Positions 26,921 to 37,248 are shown, counted from the first letter of the stretch. The stretch is 64,000 nt of DNA from Legionella sp. PC997 (GCF_014109825.1 NZ_CP059576.1:3686083-3750082); one strand, 5' to 3'. A program made the numbers and translations. The notes: generated by a model not told the origin, from the letters alone.

Positions 26921-29233
26921 TTAACTCATTTCACAACATGGATTGAATGACCACCATTCATTCTCATCCATTGTTTCCGGCTCTATAAGCGACAGGACTT
27001 CTTTATCAAGAGCTCGGAGCTCTTCTCCTGAGCTGGTTTGATTAAAAAACCAAAAATTTCCAGTCTTGTGGTATTTATATCCATTGGCCCCTAATAAGGA
27101 ACAAGCGGCGATCACTATATTAGCAAGGACAATGATCGCTTTGTAGATATACGAGTCACTTTCGGGATCAACAATATCAAGTATTTTCTTTTCAGCTTTC
27201 TTTAATTCGGTACGCATGTCTTTGGCAATACTCGGATTCAAAAGCATTTTATAAGCAATAGTATATAATGAAATTCTATAGGCTTCTTCAGCTTGTTGCC
27301 ATTTTTCATACGTTGCTCTATATGAGCCATCCCCAGATAACCGCTCATGAATTATTTTACATTGTGCTTCAACACGTAAAATAACTTGGCGAAACCGTTG
27401 GGCTTTTTCATTCTCTTCCTCTGCCGCGAATTCCACCATTTCAGTTTTGAGCTTTAAATCTTGCATTTGGCTAACGCAAATAAATCGCTCCCTTAAATTT
27501 ATAGCTAAAGCCAATTGCACAGGATCAGTTATTGCAAGTACTGCATTTCCTTGGGTCTGGATCCCATTTTGTACGCCAGCATAAAGAACCTTTATTAATA
27601 CCTTTCGAGTATTTTCCTCAATATGTTTCAACTGGGGTAAAAAAAGACGTAAGGCTTGCCCCTGAGAGTTTTTACCCAACACCAAGTGATACGCTTTGGG
27701 CTCGATTGCGGGTCCTATCCCTCGGTCTTTTACCTCTACTTTCCCCACTCCTGATTCCCTTAATAGAAGTAGTGCTTTACTGGCTGCTTCAAGTTCTAGA
27801 GGCCTTAACTCACGTAGACGTGCGGGAACATCATGCAGATCTGAAAGCTCATTACTAAAATGCTTGAGAATTGATTCTTGCAAATGGCGGCGAGGAACTA
27901 AGGCCACTCGTTCCAGTTCTTCAATATTGTGCGTTTTTCTTTGATCCAAAGCAACCAAGGTCGAAGCCATTAAGGGATAATCCTTGGTGGCATCAATTAT
28001 TCGTTGATAGCCATCCGCAGATAGAGATCCTTTGACCCAAAAAATCAAGCAAAGTCTCTTACAGTCTTCATCGGGTAGCGAATGGATAAATCTTAATTCC
28101 TCCAGTTTTTTAGGATCTTTAAAAAATTGGGGAACATCTTCCGTGAGAGCTGGTTCTAATGTTACTAAAGTATCTATTGCCTGGTAATAAGCATCATCAG
28201 ATAAGATAAGACGGATTAAATCTTCTGGATAATTTTGCTGAATTAAAAAAGGAAGTAATTTAATTTGCGTCTCATTCCACATAAAACCACTGAATTTTTT
28301 TATGAACTCAAAATTCTTTAGCAGCTCCCGATTTTGTTCGAGGAGCCCTTTTTCATAAAATATGATTGTGATTTTTAATAAACTCTTATTTATCCGCTCA
28401 TCATCAGTGAATTTAATTTCTAAAATTTCCTTACACAATGGGCTGGAGGGCTTCAAAAGTTGTTCAATTAAGGGAACAGGCAAAGAAAGTTCATTTAATA
28501 TTTTGTAGTGAAAAAGCAAATCTATAGCTGGGTTTTCTGCAAATAAATCGCGTAAATTGAAATCGCGAAAAGGAATAGGCGTGCGAACTGTCGCAGCATC
28601 CTGTCCTACATGTAACTTTTTCATCAATAATGCAATACGTTGAAAACGTAAATTGATTCCATTATCTTTGAATGCTTTTTGTATTAAATATTTGGGCAGA
28701 GCAGAGCCAATTTGATTTAATAGTGGATCCAAAGAGTAGCCAGAAGAAATGCTGATCCCAGAGCCAGGTACTGTAATAAACGGCTGTAAATCAAAACTCG
28801 CTGCACAGATAATTTCTCGATCCTGTGGTACTGCATGTCCTTTTTTCATTAAGCCGATTATCCATTGTGTTGGATCATCCTTTCGATACATCACCACAAG
28901 ACCACAGTCTTCTTCTGCATCGTTAATGTAGGCGAAATCCTGACGAATCAACTGAGCATGATAGACTTCCAAAGTTTCATCTTTTTTCTTTAGAGGCTGG
29001 GGACCAAATAAATAGGCTAAATTACCTGCAGTCATATTACCCTGGAGAAAATGACTTCCTGATGCCTTCTTTTGCCAAATATTTAAATGTTTTATTGCTT
29101 GCGGTATAGAGCCAAGGAAATTAATGACTTCCCTATAAATTATTTTGATGTCATTTTTTTGTTCTGCAATTGCCCAGTCCTGTCCAAATGCTTGGAACAT
29201 TTGTTGTGCATTTCCCTGTACGATAAAAGGCAT
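26921..29233 (-). CDS. Large hypothetical effector-like protein with C-terminal membrane segment
   Basis: 770 residues; GAGAAATG precedes the ATG. No family recognised. It is mostly alpha-helical with Leu-rich repeats of helices from about 220 to 640 (armadillo/HEAT-like appearance but no clear register). One hydrophobic segment lies at about 700-722 (Y-K-A-I-I-V-L-A-N-I-V-I-A-A-C-S-L-L), followed by the H-K-T-G-N-F-W-F-F-N-Q-T-S-S-G motif and a Glu-rich tail ending C-C-E-M-S. Same strand as the kinase-like gene but separated by about 280 bases and hairpins, so a separate unit. The tail and membrane anchor are compatible with Dot/Icm export; the function is unknown. Confidence 0.6.
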   Translation of the reverse strand: MPFIVQGNAQQMFQAFGQDWAIAEQKNDIKIIYREVINFLGSIPQAIKHLNIWQKKASGSHFLQGNMTAGNLAYLFGPQPLKKKDETLEVYHAQLIRQDFAYINDAEEDCGLVVMYRKDDPTQWIIGLMKKGHAVPQDREIICAASFDLQPFITVPGSGISISSGYSLDPLLNQIGSALPKYLIQKAFKDNGINLRFQRIALLMKKLHVGQDAATVRTPIPFRDFNLRDLFAENPAIDLLFHYKILNELSLPVPLIEQLLKPSSPLCKEILEIKFTDDERINKSLLKITIIFYEKGLLEQNRELLKNFEFIKKFSGFMWNETQIKLLPFLIQQNYPEDLIRLILSDDAYYQAIDTLVTLEPALTEDVPQFFKDPKKLEELRFIHSLPDEDCKRLCLIFWVKGSLSADGYQRIIDATKDYPLMASTLVALDQRKTHNIEELERVALVPRRHLQESILKHFSNELSDLHDVPARLRELRPLELEAASKALLLLRESGVGKVEVKDRGIGPAIEPKAYHLVLGKNSQGQALRLFLPQLKHIEENTRKVLIKVLYAGVQNGIQTQGNAVLAITDPVQLALAINLRERFICVSQMQDLKLKTEMVEFAAEEENEKAQRFRQVILRVEAQCKIIHERLSGDGSYRATYEKWQQAEEAYRISLYTIAYKMLLNPSIAKDMRTELKKAEKKILDIVDPESDSYIYKAIIVLANIVIAACSLLGANGYKYHKTGNFWFFNQTSSGEELRALDKEVLSLIEPETMDENEWWSFNPCCEMS

Positions 29234-29496
29234 AATTCATTTCTCAATATGACAAATTGAGAGTATTATAACCAATAATTGCGTAAATGGTGATGATTTT
29301 TTGCTAAAATTGCATTTTTAATACCTCGTTATCCGTTTGTGAAGGCAAAGAAAACCGCCTCGTTCTCCGGCTTGTCCGCAAATCCGTCATTTCGCTCCAT
29401 TTCAGAGCCTAAGGAAAGCCGCAGAAGAGTACACTTGGCAGGTCTATTTAGAAGTTACTTTATTAAATGGAACATTTACTTGGAAAAGAAAAGAAC

Positions 29497-30351
29497 ATGA
29501 AATGTAATATTATAGGTGCTGGTCGGTTGGGTAAAAATATAGCCTTATCCTTGTTTAAAGCGCAGCTCTTTTCATCCATTTCAATTTGTAACCGAAGTTT
29601 GGATAATGCCCAAAAAGCATGTCGTGAGATAGGTTTCGGCCAAGCTTTCGACAAAATAGAACGCTTACCTGCAGCAGAGGTAACCTTTATCTGTTGTAAT
29701 GATGATGTTATTGAGGAGGTTGTGAACACTTTAGCTCATAACAGGAGCTTAAAATCAGGAAGTTTTGTGATTCACTGTAGCGGCGTACTCAGTTCCGCCT
29801 CCCTTGCCCCATTAAGAAAAAAAGACTGCTTTGTGGCGAGTTTTCATCCTTTAAAAGCATTTAAGACAAACTATCTCGAGCCCTTCGCGTTTAATCGTGT
29901 CGACTGTGTTGTGGAGGGAGACAATGAAGTATGTGAATGGTTAAAAATCCTATGTAAGCAATTGAACGCGCAACTAATTACTATTAAACCTGAAGCAAAA
30001 GCCGCATATCATGCCGCAGCCTGTATGGCTTCGAATTATTTAATTACCTTAGCAGCCTGCAGTGAAGAATTATTTCTAAAAGCGGGAATTAATAACCAAC
30101 AAAGTCGGCAGATGATGGTTAATTTAATGCAAGGAAATCTAAATAATTTACTGCAAACAGAACAGATTGCAGAATCCCTAACCGGACCCTTGGCCCGAGG
30201 CGATGCCCAAACCATCGCCCTACATTTGGACGCAATGGATAATGCAGAAATAAAGCGTTTATATCAGAGCGCGGCTTTAGCTACATTGCCCATGACGCAA
30301 TTATCTATGGAAATAAAGCAGAATATTAGCGACCTTTGTAATCTAGAGTAG
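29497..30351 (+). CDS. DUF2520-type Rossmann-fold oxidoreductase-like protein
   Basis: 284 residues from the ATG at 29497; family members start directly with the dinucleotide-binding strand (M-K-C-N-I-I-G-A-G-R-L-G), so the upstream ATG at 29467 is not preferred. Residues 1-120 are the NAD(P)-binding domain (G-x-G-x-x-G, later V-I-H-C-S-G-V, S-F-H-P-L-K-A-F). The C-terminal half is the helical DUF2520 domain with A-K-A-A-Y-H-A-A-A-C-M-A-S-N-Y. The fold is related to pyrroline-5-carboxylate reductase and ketopantoate reductase; the substrate is unknown. Confidence 0.82.
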   Translation: MKCNIIGAGRLGKNIALSLFKAQLFSSISICNRSLDNAQKACREIGFGQAFDKIERLPAAEVTFICCNDDVIEEVVNTLAHNRSLKSGSFVIHCSGVLSSASLAPLRKKDCFVASFHPLKAFKTNYLEPFAFNRVDCVVEGDNEVCEWLKILCKQLNAQLITIKPEAKAAYHAAACMASNYLITLAACSEELFLKAGINNQQSRQMMVNLMQGNLNNLLQTEQIAESLTGPLARGDAQTIALHLDAMDNAEIKRLYQSAALATLPMTQLSMEIKQNISDLCNLE

Positions 30352-30472
30352 CCAGAATTTTGGCCAGAGTGCTGAGGGAAACTTGGGGAATTTCACACCA
30401 ACCCTCTGGTTTAGGTCTTCGTTTCCACCAGGCTAAAATTTCACTACCACTCAGTCCTAAAGTTAAATGTTA
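30326..30472 (-). other. Open coding-like frame after the stop of the CX5R gene
   Basis: In frame directly after the TAA of the large minus-strand gene the sequence stays open for 46 codons: S-G-S-E-I-L-A-W-W-K-R-R-P-K-P-E-G-W then L-A-K-I-L-A-T-L-D-Y, stopping at 30326-30328 and overlapping the end of the plus-strand DUF2520 gene by 26 bases. It has a natural protein composition but no start codon with a ribosome site. It may be a remnant gene 3' end. Confidence 0.3.
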
Positions 30473-33400
30473 TTTTAATACCATACTCCCATTGCCTACT
30501 GATGGGATGTCATCTGGGGAATCGTAGGGTAACTCACCAGAATGATTTTGGGGTTCAAGAATCTTTTCTTCAACTCCCTTTATATCTGCTTTTGCTAAAC
30601 CTAACTCTGAAAGAGCTTTTATACCAGCATTGTAATCAGTGCTAACCGAGGAAGGGACAGAACTCTGTATTTCTTGTTTCTTTTGCTTTTCTTCATTTTC
30701 TAGCTTTTCCATACTTCCTTTCTTGAATAAATCCTTTTCCTCACTGGTTAATGTTTTTCCTTTGCCAGTAAATAAATTGTCTTCACTTAAAACCTCAAGC
30801 ACCACATCTCGTGTTCGCTTATCCTGACCTTTATGTGCTTGAGTTTTGCTCGCACCGGTTGCGTCAAGCTTCATTTCCCTATCCGCCGCATTGTTAGTGT
30901 CGAATAAACCTGAATAGAATTTTCTCACACTCGAAAATGCGAATAACACTAAAGGCACTACAAGAAGCATGGGTGATATCAAAGCAATACGAGCAGTCCA
31001 TTGCAAAAAGGGACTTCTAATATCTTGCACCGCTGAAAAACTACTTACCTTGGCCGCACCCCCTTGGTCTTCACGGGAAATCGCAGCAGCTCCACCATGC
31101 ATATTACATTGGCTTACTGATTCAGAGATTGCAACTCGTAATTTCTCAGGATCAGCGGTCTCTCCGTTAATATAAGCTGTCATTCGTTTATAAATCTTTC
31201 GCTCATGAGATTTGAGTTCCTTTTCTCCTCCATGCTCAACACGTTCATGAATGCTTTTTAATAATGCAAATCGTAACATCACATCCTGATTTCGTTCGTT
31301 TCCACTTTTACAACCGCCAGTGGAGGCCCATTCAATATACATACTCAGAGCTTGACTCAGCTGGCCATAACGACTGTCCCAATGCTGGTTGGTCGCCATC
31401 ATACGAGCTAGAGTATTGGAAGCCAGGGTTGGTAAGTGATTGGATTCGATTTTATTTTTACTAGCTTCTTGGGCTTCAGTGTCTAATTGCGTTTTTAATC
31501 CGGTTTTAAAAGCTCTAATTTCCGCAATTAATTTTTCTCCTTGCCGGGACTCAGCAAAATATAGGGGTCTATGCTCATCGTTTAAAAATTCACGGTACTC
31601 TTTAAGCACTTTCCTATTTATTCTAGATAATTGTTCCCTTATGTCATTACTAAGAAAAGCGCTATTTTCTTGCAGTGTATGCAGCATCGCCATTTCGGCA
31701 CTTAAGGTAATATCATCCAATTCCAAAGAACCGGTGACATCGAAAAATCCTCTATCGCCTCTGTAGCCTAAATCTTGAGTGTGACGATTGGTGCCTATGT
31801 TTTGAATGTATATGAAATTATTCTTAGGAGGTTGTTCTAGATTTTGCTCTTCTGCCAGTTCTTGCATCTTTTGTTGGTCAGATTTTAATTTCAGCAAATG
31901 AGCCTTCTTTTCAAATGTTGCCGCGTTTTCTTTTATTAACGCTGTAAGTTCTAACTCCTTATTTGCTGTTGGCAAACCTTGTTCCTTTAAAATCTTTAAC
32001 TTCATTTGTGCTTGTGCTATAGCCCTCTCCGCTGTTTGAACTTCAACCTCTAAATGGGCGTTTGTCTGCTGAAAATCACTGATTTGCTTTTCTAGTTTTT
32101 TCGCACGAATGCTCCATGGAGTATTAAAATCATGCATGGCTTGAATGATGTACAAGGCACTCGCTCTTTGCAGGTTATTCCCATCACCGTATTGATCAAA
32201 AAATTCGGAGTGAAACGAAGTAAATAAGCTCTCCACCGCAGGTCCATCTTTCCCACCACGCATAACGCGCATTTCATCATGGAGAAAACCAAATTTCTGT
32301 ACTAAGTCTCTTTTTATTAACTCATCCGACATACCATGAAAAACCAGCGCGGGAGAGGGAATACGAGAGCTCATGGCAGAAGTTGGTTGCAAAACAGCTT
32401 CTTTGTCTCGATAAGTATAGGTAACCCGTCTATAGGCGAGCTGATCTTCTATGTTTTCCTTGAATTGAGGTTTATCATGGGCTGTATTTTTAGTCCCGGT
32501 GATTAACATACCCTGCTGTAAATAGTTCGAGGTGTAGAAATAATCGTATCCCGTAGCAGTTTGATGCGTAAATGAATCTTTATCTACTCGGCTGCTTAGA
32601 TTTTGCATGTAATTTAAAATATCTTCTCGACCGAATTCCTTTTCTTTTAAGTGGGTAACTACATTTTCTAAGATGATCTTTTTGGAGAAGTCAGCTAACT
32701 TAACTCGCTCCTTTGCCAAATTTTGATTAAGCTTATAAAGATCTACAACACCATCAGTGGTAGCTTTAGAAACTGCCTTCTTATAAGACTCCGCCACTTT
32801 ATCTTGAAGGGCTAGAGCGGCCTTATGACGTATGTTTTTCCAATCCTCTTTACCAACCTTAGGTTGCGCATCGTCAATCTGAAGTGGCTCTTTATCAAAT
32901 TGTCTGGAGACACTCTCATAGGTTTTCGTCATTAAGCACATATGAGCATAGCTTTCTTCAAAAGAAGCCACCATACTTGCTCTTTGATGAGCAAACAGGT
33001 TTTGTCTACCATATTTCGCTACAAACATAGTACGAAGCTCTTTAAATAGCTTCAAATTCTCCCCCGTTGGCGCTTTAGCAATACAGCCTAAATCAATCGA
33101 GCATAGGGTGGTTTTTGTCGGGGTGCGGCCGCCAAGTAGTTGCTTGAGATCCGCGTCTATAGACTTGCCTTTTAGTTTTTGCTTAATAGAAAGAGGCATC
33201 TGCTGTTCTATTTTATTACAAACTTCTTCTCGCTCTTCTTTGGTAAGGGTTAACTCGTAAACTAAACGTACTTGAGGATCAAACAATAAATCCTTCGATA
33301 AACCCCTTTCTTTCATATCCTTTACACGTTCGAAGGTTTTTTGATATAGATAATCTTGATATATAGCATTGGCTTTGGCTACTGCATAACGTTGGTCCTC

Positions 33401-33625
33401 AATCTCTATTCCTGATTTGAGGTCGGATGGCCAATTTTGGAAGTCGTTTTTTATGCTTTCTAAGGCAGCGTGGGCAGCACTCTCTTTACCTTCTTCACCG
33501 GCTTTATAGAGTAATTTTTGATATATTGCGATTTGTATATCTACACGTTTTATCGCGTTGAACTGCTCCAGATAATGTCCGTCACCTGCGCTTATAACTT
33601 TATTGAAATGTGCCAAGAATGACAT
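30470..33625 (-). CDS. Large CX5R phosphatase candidate (SopB/SidF-like motif), putative effector
   Basis: About 1051 residues from the ATG at 33625, chosen because AGGAG stands 5 bases before it; an ATG at 33655 is possible. Numbering from 33625: helical N-terminal 370 residues, a coiled-coil at about 505-595, then C772-K-S-G-N-E-R778, an exact CX5R P-loop. C-K-S-G-x-x-R is the signature of the SopB/IpgD phosphoinositide phosphatases, and Legionella SidF and SidP use the same chemistry. A hydrophobic segment follows at about 875-900 (A-L-I-S-P-M-L-L-V-V-P-L-V-L-F-A-F), then a Lys/Glu-rich tail. SidF also has C-terminal membrane segments. Predicted membrane-anchored lipid phosphatase delivered to host vacuoles; the substrate position on the inositol ring cannot be read. 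Confidence 0.6.
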   Translation of the reverse strand: MSFLAHFNKVISAGDGHYLEQFNAIKRVDIQIAIYQKLLYKAGEEGKESAAHAALESIKNDFQNWPSDLKSGIEIEDQRYAVAKANAIYQDYLYQKTFERVKDMKERGLSKDLLFDPQVRLVYELTLTKEEREEVCNKIEQQMPLSIKQKLKGKSIDADLKQLLGGRTPTKTTLCSIDLGCIAKAPTGENLKLFKELRTMFVAKYGRQNLFAHQRASMVASFEESYAHMCLMTKTYESVSRQFDKEPLQIDDAQPKVGKEDWKNIRHKAALALQDKVAESYKKAVSKATTDGVVDLYKLNQNLAKERVKLADFSKKIILENVVTHLKEKEFGREDILNYMQNLSSRVDKDSFTHQTATGYDYFYTSNYLQQGMLITGTKNTAHDKPQFKENIEDQLAYRRVTYTYRDKEAVLQPTSAMSSRIPSPALVFHGMSDELIKRDLVQKFGFLHDEMRVMRGGKDGPAVESLFTSFHSEFFDQYGDGNNLQRASALYIIQAMHDFNTPWSIRAKKLEKQISDFQQTNAHLEVEVQTAERAIAQAQMKLKILKEQGLPTANKELELTALIKENAATFEKKAHLLKLKSDQQKMQELAEEQNLEQPPKNNFIYIQNIGTNRHTQDLGYRGDRGFFDVTGSLELDDITLSAEMAMLHTLQENSAFLSNDIREQLSRINRKVLKEYREFLNDEHRPLYFAESRQGEKLIAEIRAFKTGLKTQLDTEAQEASKNKIESNHLPTLASNTLARMMATNQHWDSRYGQLSQALSMYIEWASTGGCKSGNERNQDVMLRFALLKSIHERVEHGGEKELKSHERKIYKRMTAYINGETADPEKLRVAISESVSQCNMHGGAAAISREDQGGAAKVSSFSAVQDIRSPFLQWTARIALISPMLLVVPLVLFAFSSVRKFYSGLFDTNNAADREMKLDATGASKTQAHKGQDKRTRDVVLEVLSEDNLFTGKGKTLTSEEKDLFKKGSMEKLENEEKQKKQEIQSSVPSSVSTDYNAGIKALSELGLAKADIKGVEEKILEPQNHSGELPYDSPDDIPSVGNGSMVLK

Positions 33626-33999
33626 CCCGACTCCTAAAATAGCCTTGATGATCATATTTTAGCATACGAAACCTTATCGAAACCTTATGAGTGGAAAAAG
33701 AGATCGATAGAGGATGGCGCTCACTCTGAGTCATACGTGTCGTTTTATTTAAAAATTAAGTTAATCTGGAGTTTATTAAAAATGTCGGTCAATACTCAAA
33801 AAATATACATTGTGTATTTATTTTATCATAATAACATTATGCCAACCTTAAGTATTTAGCGGAAGGAGTGCAGGGCACTCGGTTATCTATAAATTTGATC
33901 GCAAAATCAAGTGTTCTATCAAAACACTGGATTTAGCGGATGTAATTCCGAACTTAAAAGTAGAGATGACGTGCCATTACTCCAAGTATTCTAGGGTAG
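33626..33999. other. Intergenic region, 374 bases
   Basis: Holds a 6-bp hairpin (GAGTGC with GCACTC, 33866-33871 and 33875-33880) and AT-rich sequence. A 25-codon plus-strand frame near 33782 has no ribosome site and is not called. The promoter of the CX5R gene should lie here; the RND operon ends at 34000 on the same strand. Confidence 0.4.
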
Positions 34000-36900
34000 C
34001 TAAAGTTTAACTTCTTGTTCCACACCTTGTGGATGAGCGTTTTTCCTCTTCCTTCTTTTCTCATGCCAGGTCTGCAACATCACAAAAAATGCAGGGACAA
34101 AAACTACAGCGAGGCAAGTCGATGCCAACATCCCACTGCATACTGCAATGCCAATGGACTTCCGTGCATTAGCCCCAGCACCTGTTGCAAATACTAAAGG
34201 CATCACTCCCAGAATAAAGGCAAAAGAAGTCATTAAAATAGGGCGAAAACGGGTTTTAGCACCAATTACAGCAGCTTCCATAATCGATTTATTATGAAGC
34301 TCATGCTGTTCTCTTGCTACTTCAACAATTAAAATGGCGTTCTTTGCAGCCAAAGCGATCAGCAGCAATATCCCAATTTGGGTATACATATTATTGGAAA
34401 GACCCAAGGCGGACAAAGCAAGAACCGTCCCAATTAGGGCTAAGGGAACGCTTAATAGAATCGCAGCAGGAGCGATCCAGTCTTCGTATTGACCGGCAAG
34501 AATCAGATATACTAAAACCAGTGACAAAATAAAGATATAATAACTCATATTTCCGGCAATTTTTTCCTGATAGGCAGTACTCGTCCACTCATAAGAAACA
34601 CCTGCTGGCAAAACTTGCTTCGCTAAGCGTTCCATCACTTGCATGGCTTGGCCTGAACTATATCCTGGTGCCGCAGCCCCATAAATATTACTGGAAGGGT
34701 ATAAATTATAAAGAGAAATGATGGACGGTCCCACGGTAGGTGACATATCAGTCAGGGTTCCCAATGGCACCATTTCACCGGATTTATTTCTAACGTAATA
34801 ATTACGAACATCGCCAACCGTCATGCGAGAATCTGCATCTGCCTGAACATAAACCTGAAACACCTGTCCGAATTTTGAGAATAAATTCACATAAGATGAG
34901 CCAAGATAGGTTTGTAAGGTATCCGATGCATCGCCCACAGAAACGCCCAAAGCTTCTGCTTTGATACGATTGATTGGCGCAGCAAGCTGAGGGACTGAAG
35001 CACGGAAAGAGGTCATCATCCTTTGTAACTCAGGTTGCTGACTTGCGTAGCGAATCAACTGATCGGTAGCCGTTTGCAATTTTTGATAATCGAATGATCC
35101 ATCTTGCAACTCAACTTGCATCTGAAAACCACCCGAAGTCCCTAAACCTTGAATGGGCGGAGGAATCATAACTAAAATTTTAGCGCCAAGGGTTTTTTCC
35201 GCGATGGCATTAAGCGCTTTATACATCGACAGCAAATCCTCTTTTTTACCTCGAACACTCCAATCTTTGAACATCACATACAAAACTCCACCATTGGCAA
35301 GGCTCGAGCTACTATCTAATAGCGAGATGCCATCAATGGTGATCACATTGGCAATTCCATCGATTTTAGATACTTGGTCGCTCAAATCACGCAATAAGGC
35401 TTCCGTGCGACCTAAACTGGCACCATCTGGAAGTTGCACGTTCATCATGGCATAACCCTGGTCTTCCAGAGGAATAAACCCAGTGGGAATACGGCTAAGG
35501 CCTAAAATTGCCAATAGCACCAAAGCAAGGCCAATGAGACAAACTGATTTATTATTATGGACCAGTCTGTCAATGAATCTGAGATAGGTATTTTCAATAG
35601 GGTAGTAATACTTATCAAATAAACGAAAAACAATATTTTTCTTTCTTTGCGGATCAATGGGCCTGAGCCATAAAGCACACTGTGTGGGCTTTAAGGTCAT
35701 AGCGTTAATCGCACTAATGAACGCGGTTGCGGCGATAACCAAAGCGAACTGGGCGTACATCGCTCCAGTCAAGCCAGGCATAAAACCTGCCGGAACGAAT
35801 ACCGCCATTAATACCAGCGTAATACCAATAATGGGGCCCATTAATTCGGCCATCGCATTAATTGCTGATTGTTTGGGTGGCGTCCCTCTTTCAATATGTT
35901 GGGTTACGCCTTCAACAATTACAATCGCATCGTCAACCACAATCCCAATTGCTAAGACCAACGCAAATAATGTCAATAAGTTAACGGAATAACCTAAGGC
36001 CAACATCGCGAAAAACGCGCCAATGATGGTTACCGGTACCGTAGTTGTAGGAACTAAAGTGGCGCGTGCATTTTGTAAGAAAAGCAGAATAACAACCAGA
36101 ACCAAAATGCCCGCTTCGAACAAGGTTTTATATACTTCGTCTACGGAAGCCTTCACGAAAACGGTTGTATCAAACGGGATTGAATATTCCATCCCTGGTG
36201 GAAATTTTTTTGCCATTTTCTCAACGGCTTTACGTACTTCAGTTGCCACTTGCAGTGCATTGGCTCCAGGAAGCTGGTAAATACCAATTGCCGCCGCCGG
36301 CTTGTTGTTCAGTTTCGCGATCTGATTGTAGCTGTTAGACCCAAGCTCTACACGACCCACATCCCGAATACGTACAATTTGAGCGCTACTACTTTGATTA
36401 GCCGTTTGATTGGACTGTTGTGCGATTGTTTTCACAATGATATTGGCAAATTGATCGACATCAGCAAGTTGTCCCGGAACATTCACTGTAAATTGATATG
36501 AGGCTTTACTGCTGGTAGGTGGCGCACCAATTTGCCCGGAAGAAACTTCCTGGTTTTGATGACTAATGGCTTGCAGAACATCACTTGGATTTAGGGAGTA
36601 AGCCAACATTTTTTTGGGATCCAGCCAAACACGCATCGCATATGTCCCGGTTCCAAAAATAAGCACATTTCCTACCCCAGGTAAACGCGACAACTCATCT
36701 TGCATATTAATCGCAGCATAATTATCCAGAAATAGTCCATCGTATTCATTATTTTTGGAGGTTAGGGTAATAAATTGAAGAATGGCCGTTGATTTTTGTT
36801 GGACCAAAACCCCTTGTTTTTGCACTGATTCAGGCAGCTGAGCCATGGCAGACTGAACCCGGTTTTGCACCAATACTTGGGCAAAATTAAGGTCCGTGCC

Positions 36901-37191
36901 GATTGCAAAAGTAACAATCAAAGTATAGGTACCATTATTCGTGCTGTTGGATTGCATATACAACATGTTTTCCACACCATTCACTTGTTGTTCAATAGGC
37001 AGAGCTACTGTTTTGATGAGTGTTTTCGCATCCGCTCCAGGATAGGTGGTGGTTACCTGTATGGTGGGTGGGACTATGGCAGGATATTGAGATACGGGTA
37101 ATATAAATACAGCTACCGCGCCCAATAGCACTATGAGTAGTGCGATAACGTTTGCCAATATAGGCCGCTCAATAAAAAATTTAGAAATCAT
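34000..37191 (-). CDS. RND multidrug efflux permease (HAE1, AcrB/MexF-like)
   Basis: 1063 residues, full length for an inner-membrane RND pump. The N-terminus I-S-K-F-F-I-E-R-P-I-L-A-N is typical of HAE1 pumps. The proton relay is present: G-I-V-V-D-D-A-I-V-I-V-E in TM4 and L-A-A-K-N-A-I-L-I-V-E in TM10. Two large periplasmic loops and 12 TM segments are inferred from the family. It drives drugs, dyes or lipids out using proton motive force, with the adaptor and outer-membrane channel encoded upstream. Third gene of the operon; no TetR or LysR regulator lies next to it. Confidence 0.94.
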   Translation of the reverse strand: MISKFFIERPILANVIALLIVLLGAVAVFILPVSQYPAIVPPTIQVTTTYPGADAKTLIKTVALPIEQQVNGVENMLYMQSNSTNNGTYTLIVTFAIGTDLNFAQVLVQNRVQSAMAQLPESVQKQGVLVQQKSTAILQFITLTSKNNEYDGLFLDNYAAINMQDELSRLPGVGNVLIFGTGTYAMRVWLDPKKMLAYSLNPSDVLQAISHQNQEVSSGQIGAPPTSSKASYQFTVNVPGQLADVDQFANIIVKTIAQQSNQTANQSSSAQIVRIRDVGRVELGSNSYNQIAKLNNKPAAAIGIYQLPGANALQVATEVRKAVEKMAKKFPPGMEYSIPFDTTVFVKASVDEVYKTLFEAGILVLVVILLFLQNARATLVPTTTVPVTIIGAFFAMLALGYSVNLLTLFALVLAIGIVVDDAIVIVEGVTQHIERGTPPKQSAINAMAELMGPIIGITLVLMAVFVPAGFMPGLTGAMYAQFALVIAATAFISAINAMTLKPTQCALWLRPIDPQRKKNIVFRLFDKYYYPIENTYLRFIDRLVHNNKSVCLIGLALVLLAILGLSRIPTGFIPLEDQGYAMMNVQLPDGASLGRTEALLRDLSDQVSKIDGIANVITIDGISLLDSSSSLANGGVLYVMFKDWSVRGKKEDLLSMYKALNAIAEKTLGAKILVMIPPPIQGLGTSGGFQMQVELQDGSFDYQKLQTATDQLIRYASQQPELQRMMTSFRASVPQLAAPINRIKAEALGVSVGDASDTLQTYLGSSYVNLFSKFGQVFQVYVQADADSRMTVGDVRNYYVRNKSGEMVPLGTLTDMSPTVGPSIISLYNLYPSSNIYGAAAPGYSSGQAMQVMERLAKQVLPAGVSYEWTSTAYQEKIAGNMSYYIFILSLVLVYLILAGQYEDWIAPAAILLSVPLALIGTVLALSALGLSNNMYTQIGILLLIALAAKNAILIVEVAREQHELHNKSIMEAAVIGAKTRFRPILMTSFAFILGVMPLVFATGAGANARKSIGIAVCSGMLASTCLAVVFVPAFFVMLQTWHEKRRKRKNAHPQGVEQEVKL

Positions 37192-37248
37192 TCTGCCGTT
37201 TTCTCACTTGTTGTAACAATTCCTTCGAACAACGCATGCCTGACATGA

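Noticed and set aside
29331..29450. Locally GC-richer patch with a short minus-strand frame (M-E-R-N-D-G-F-A-D-K)
   Set aside because: About 23 codons without a ribosome site or recognisable similarity; insufficient to call a gene or mobile element.
33782..33860. 25-codon plus-strand frame in the gap before the RND operon
   Set aside because: No ribosome site, no similarity recognised, AT-rich chance frame.
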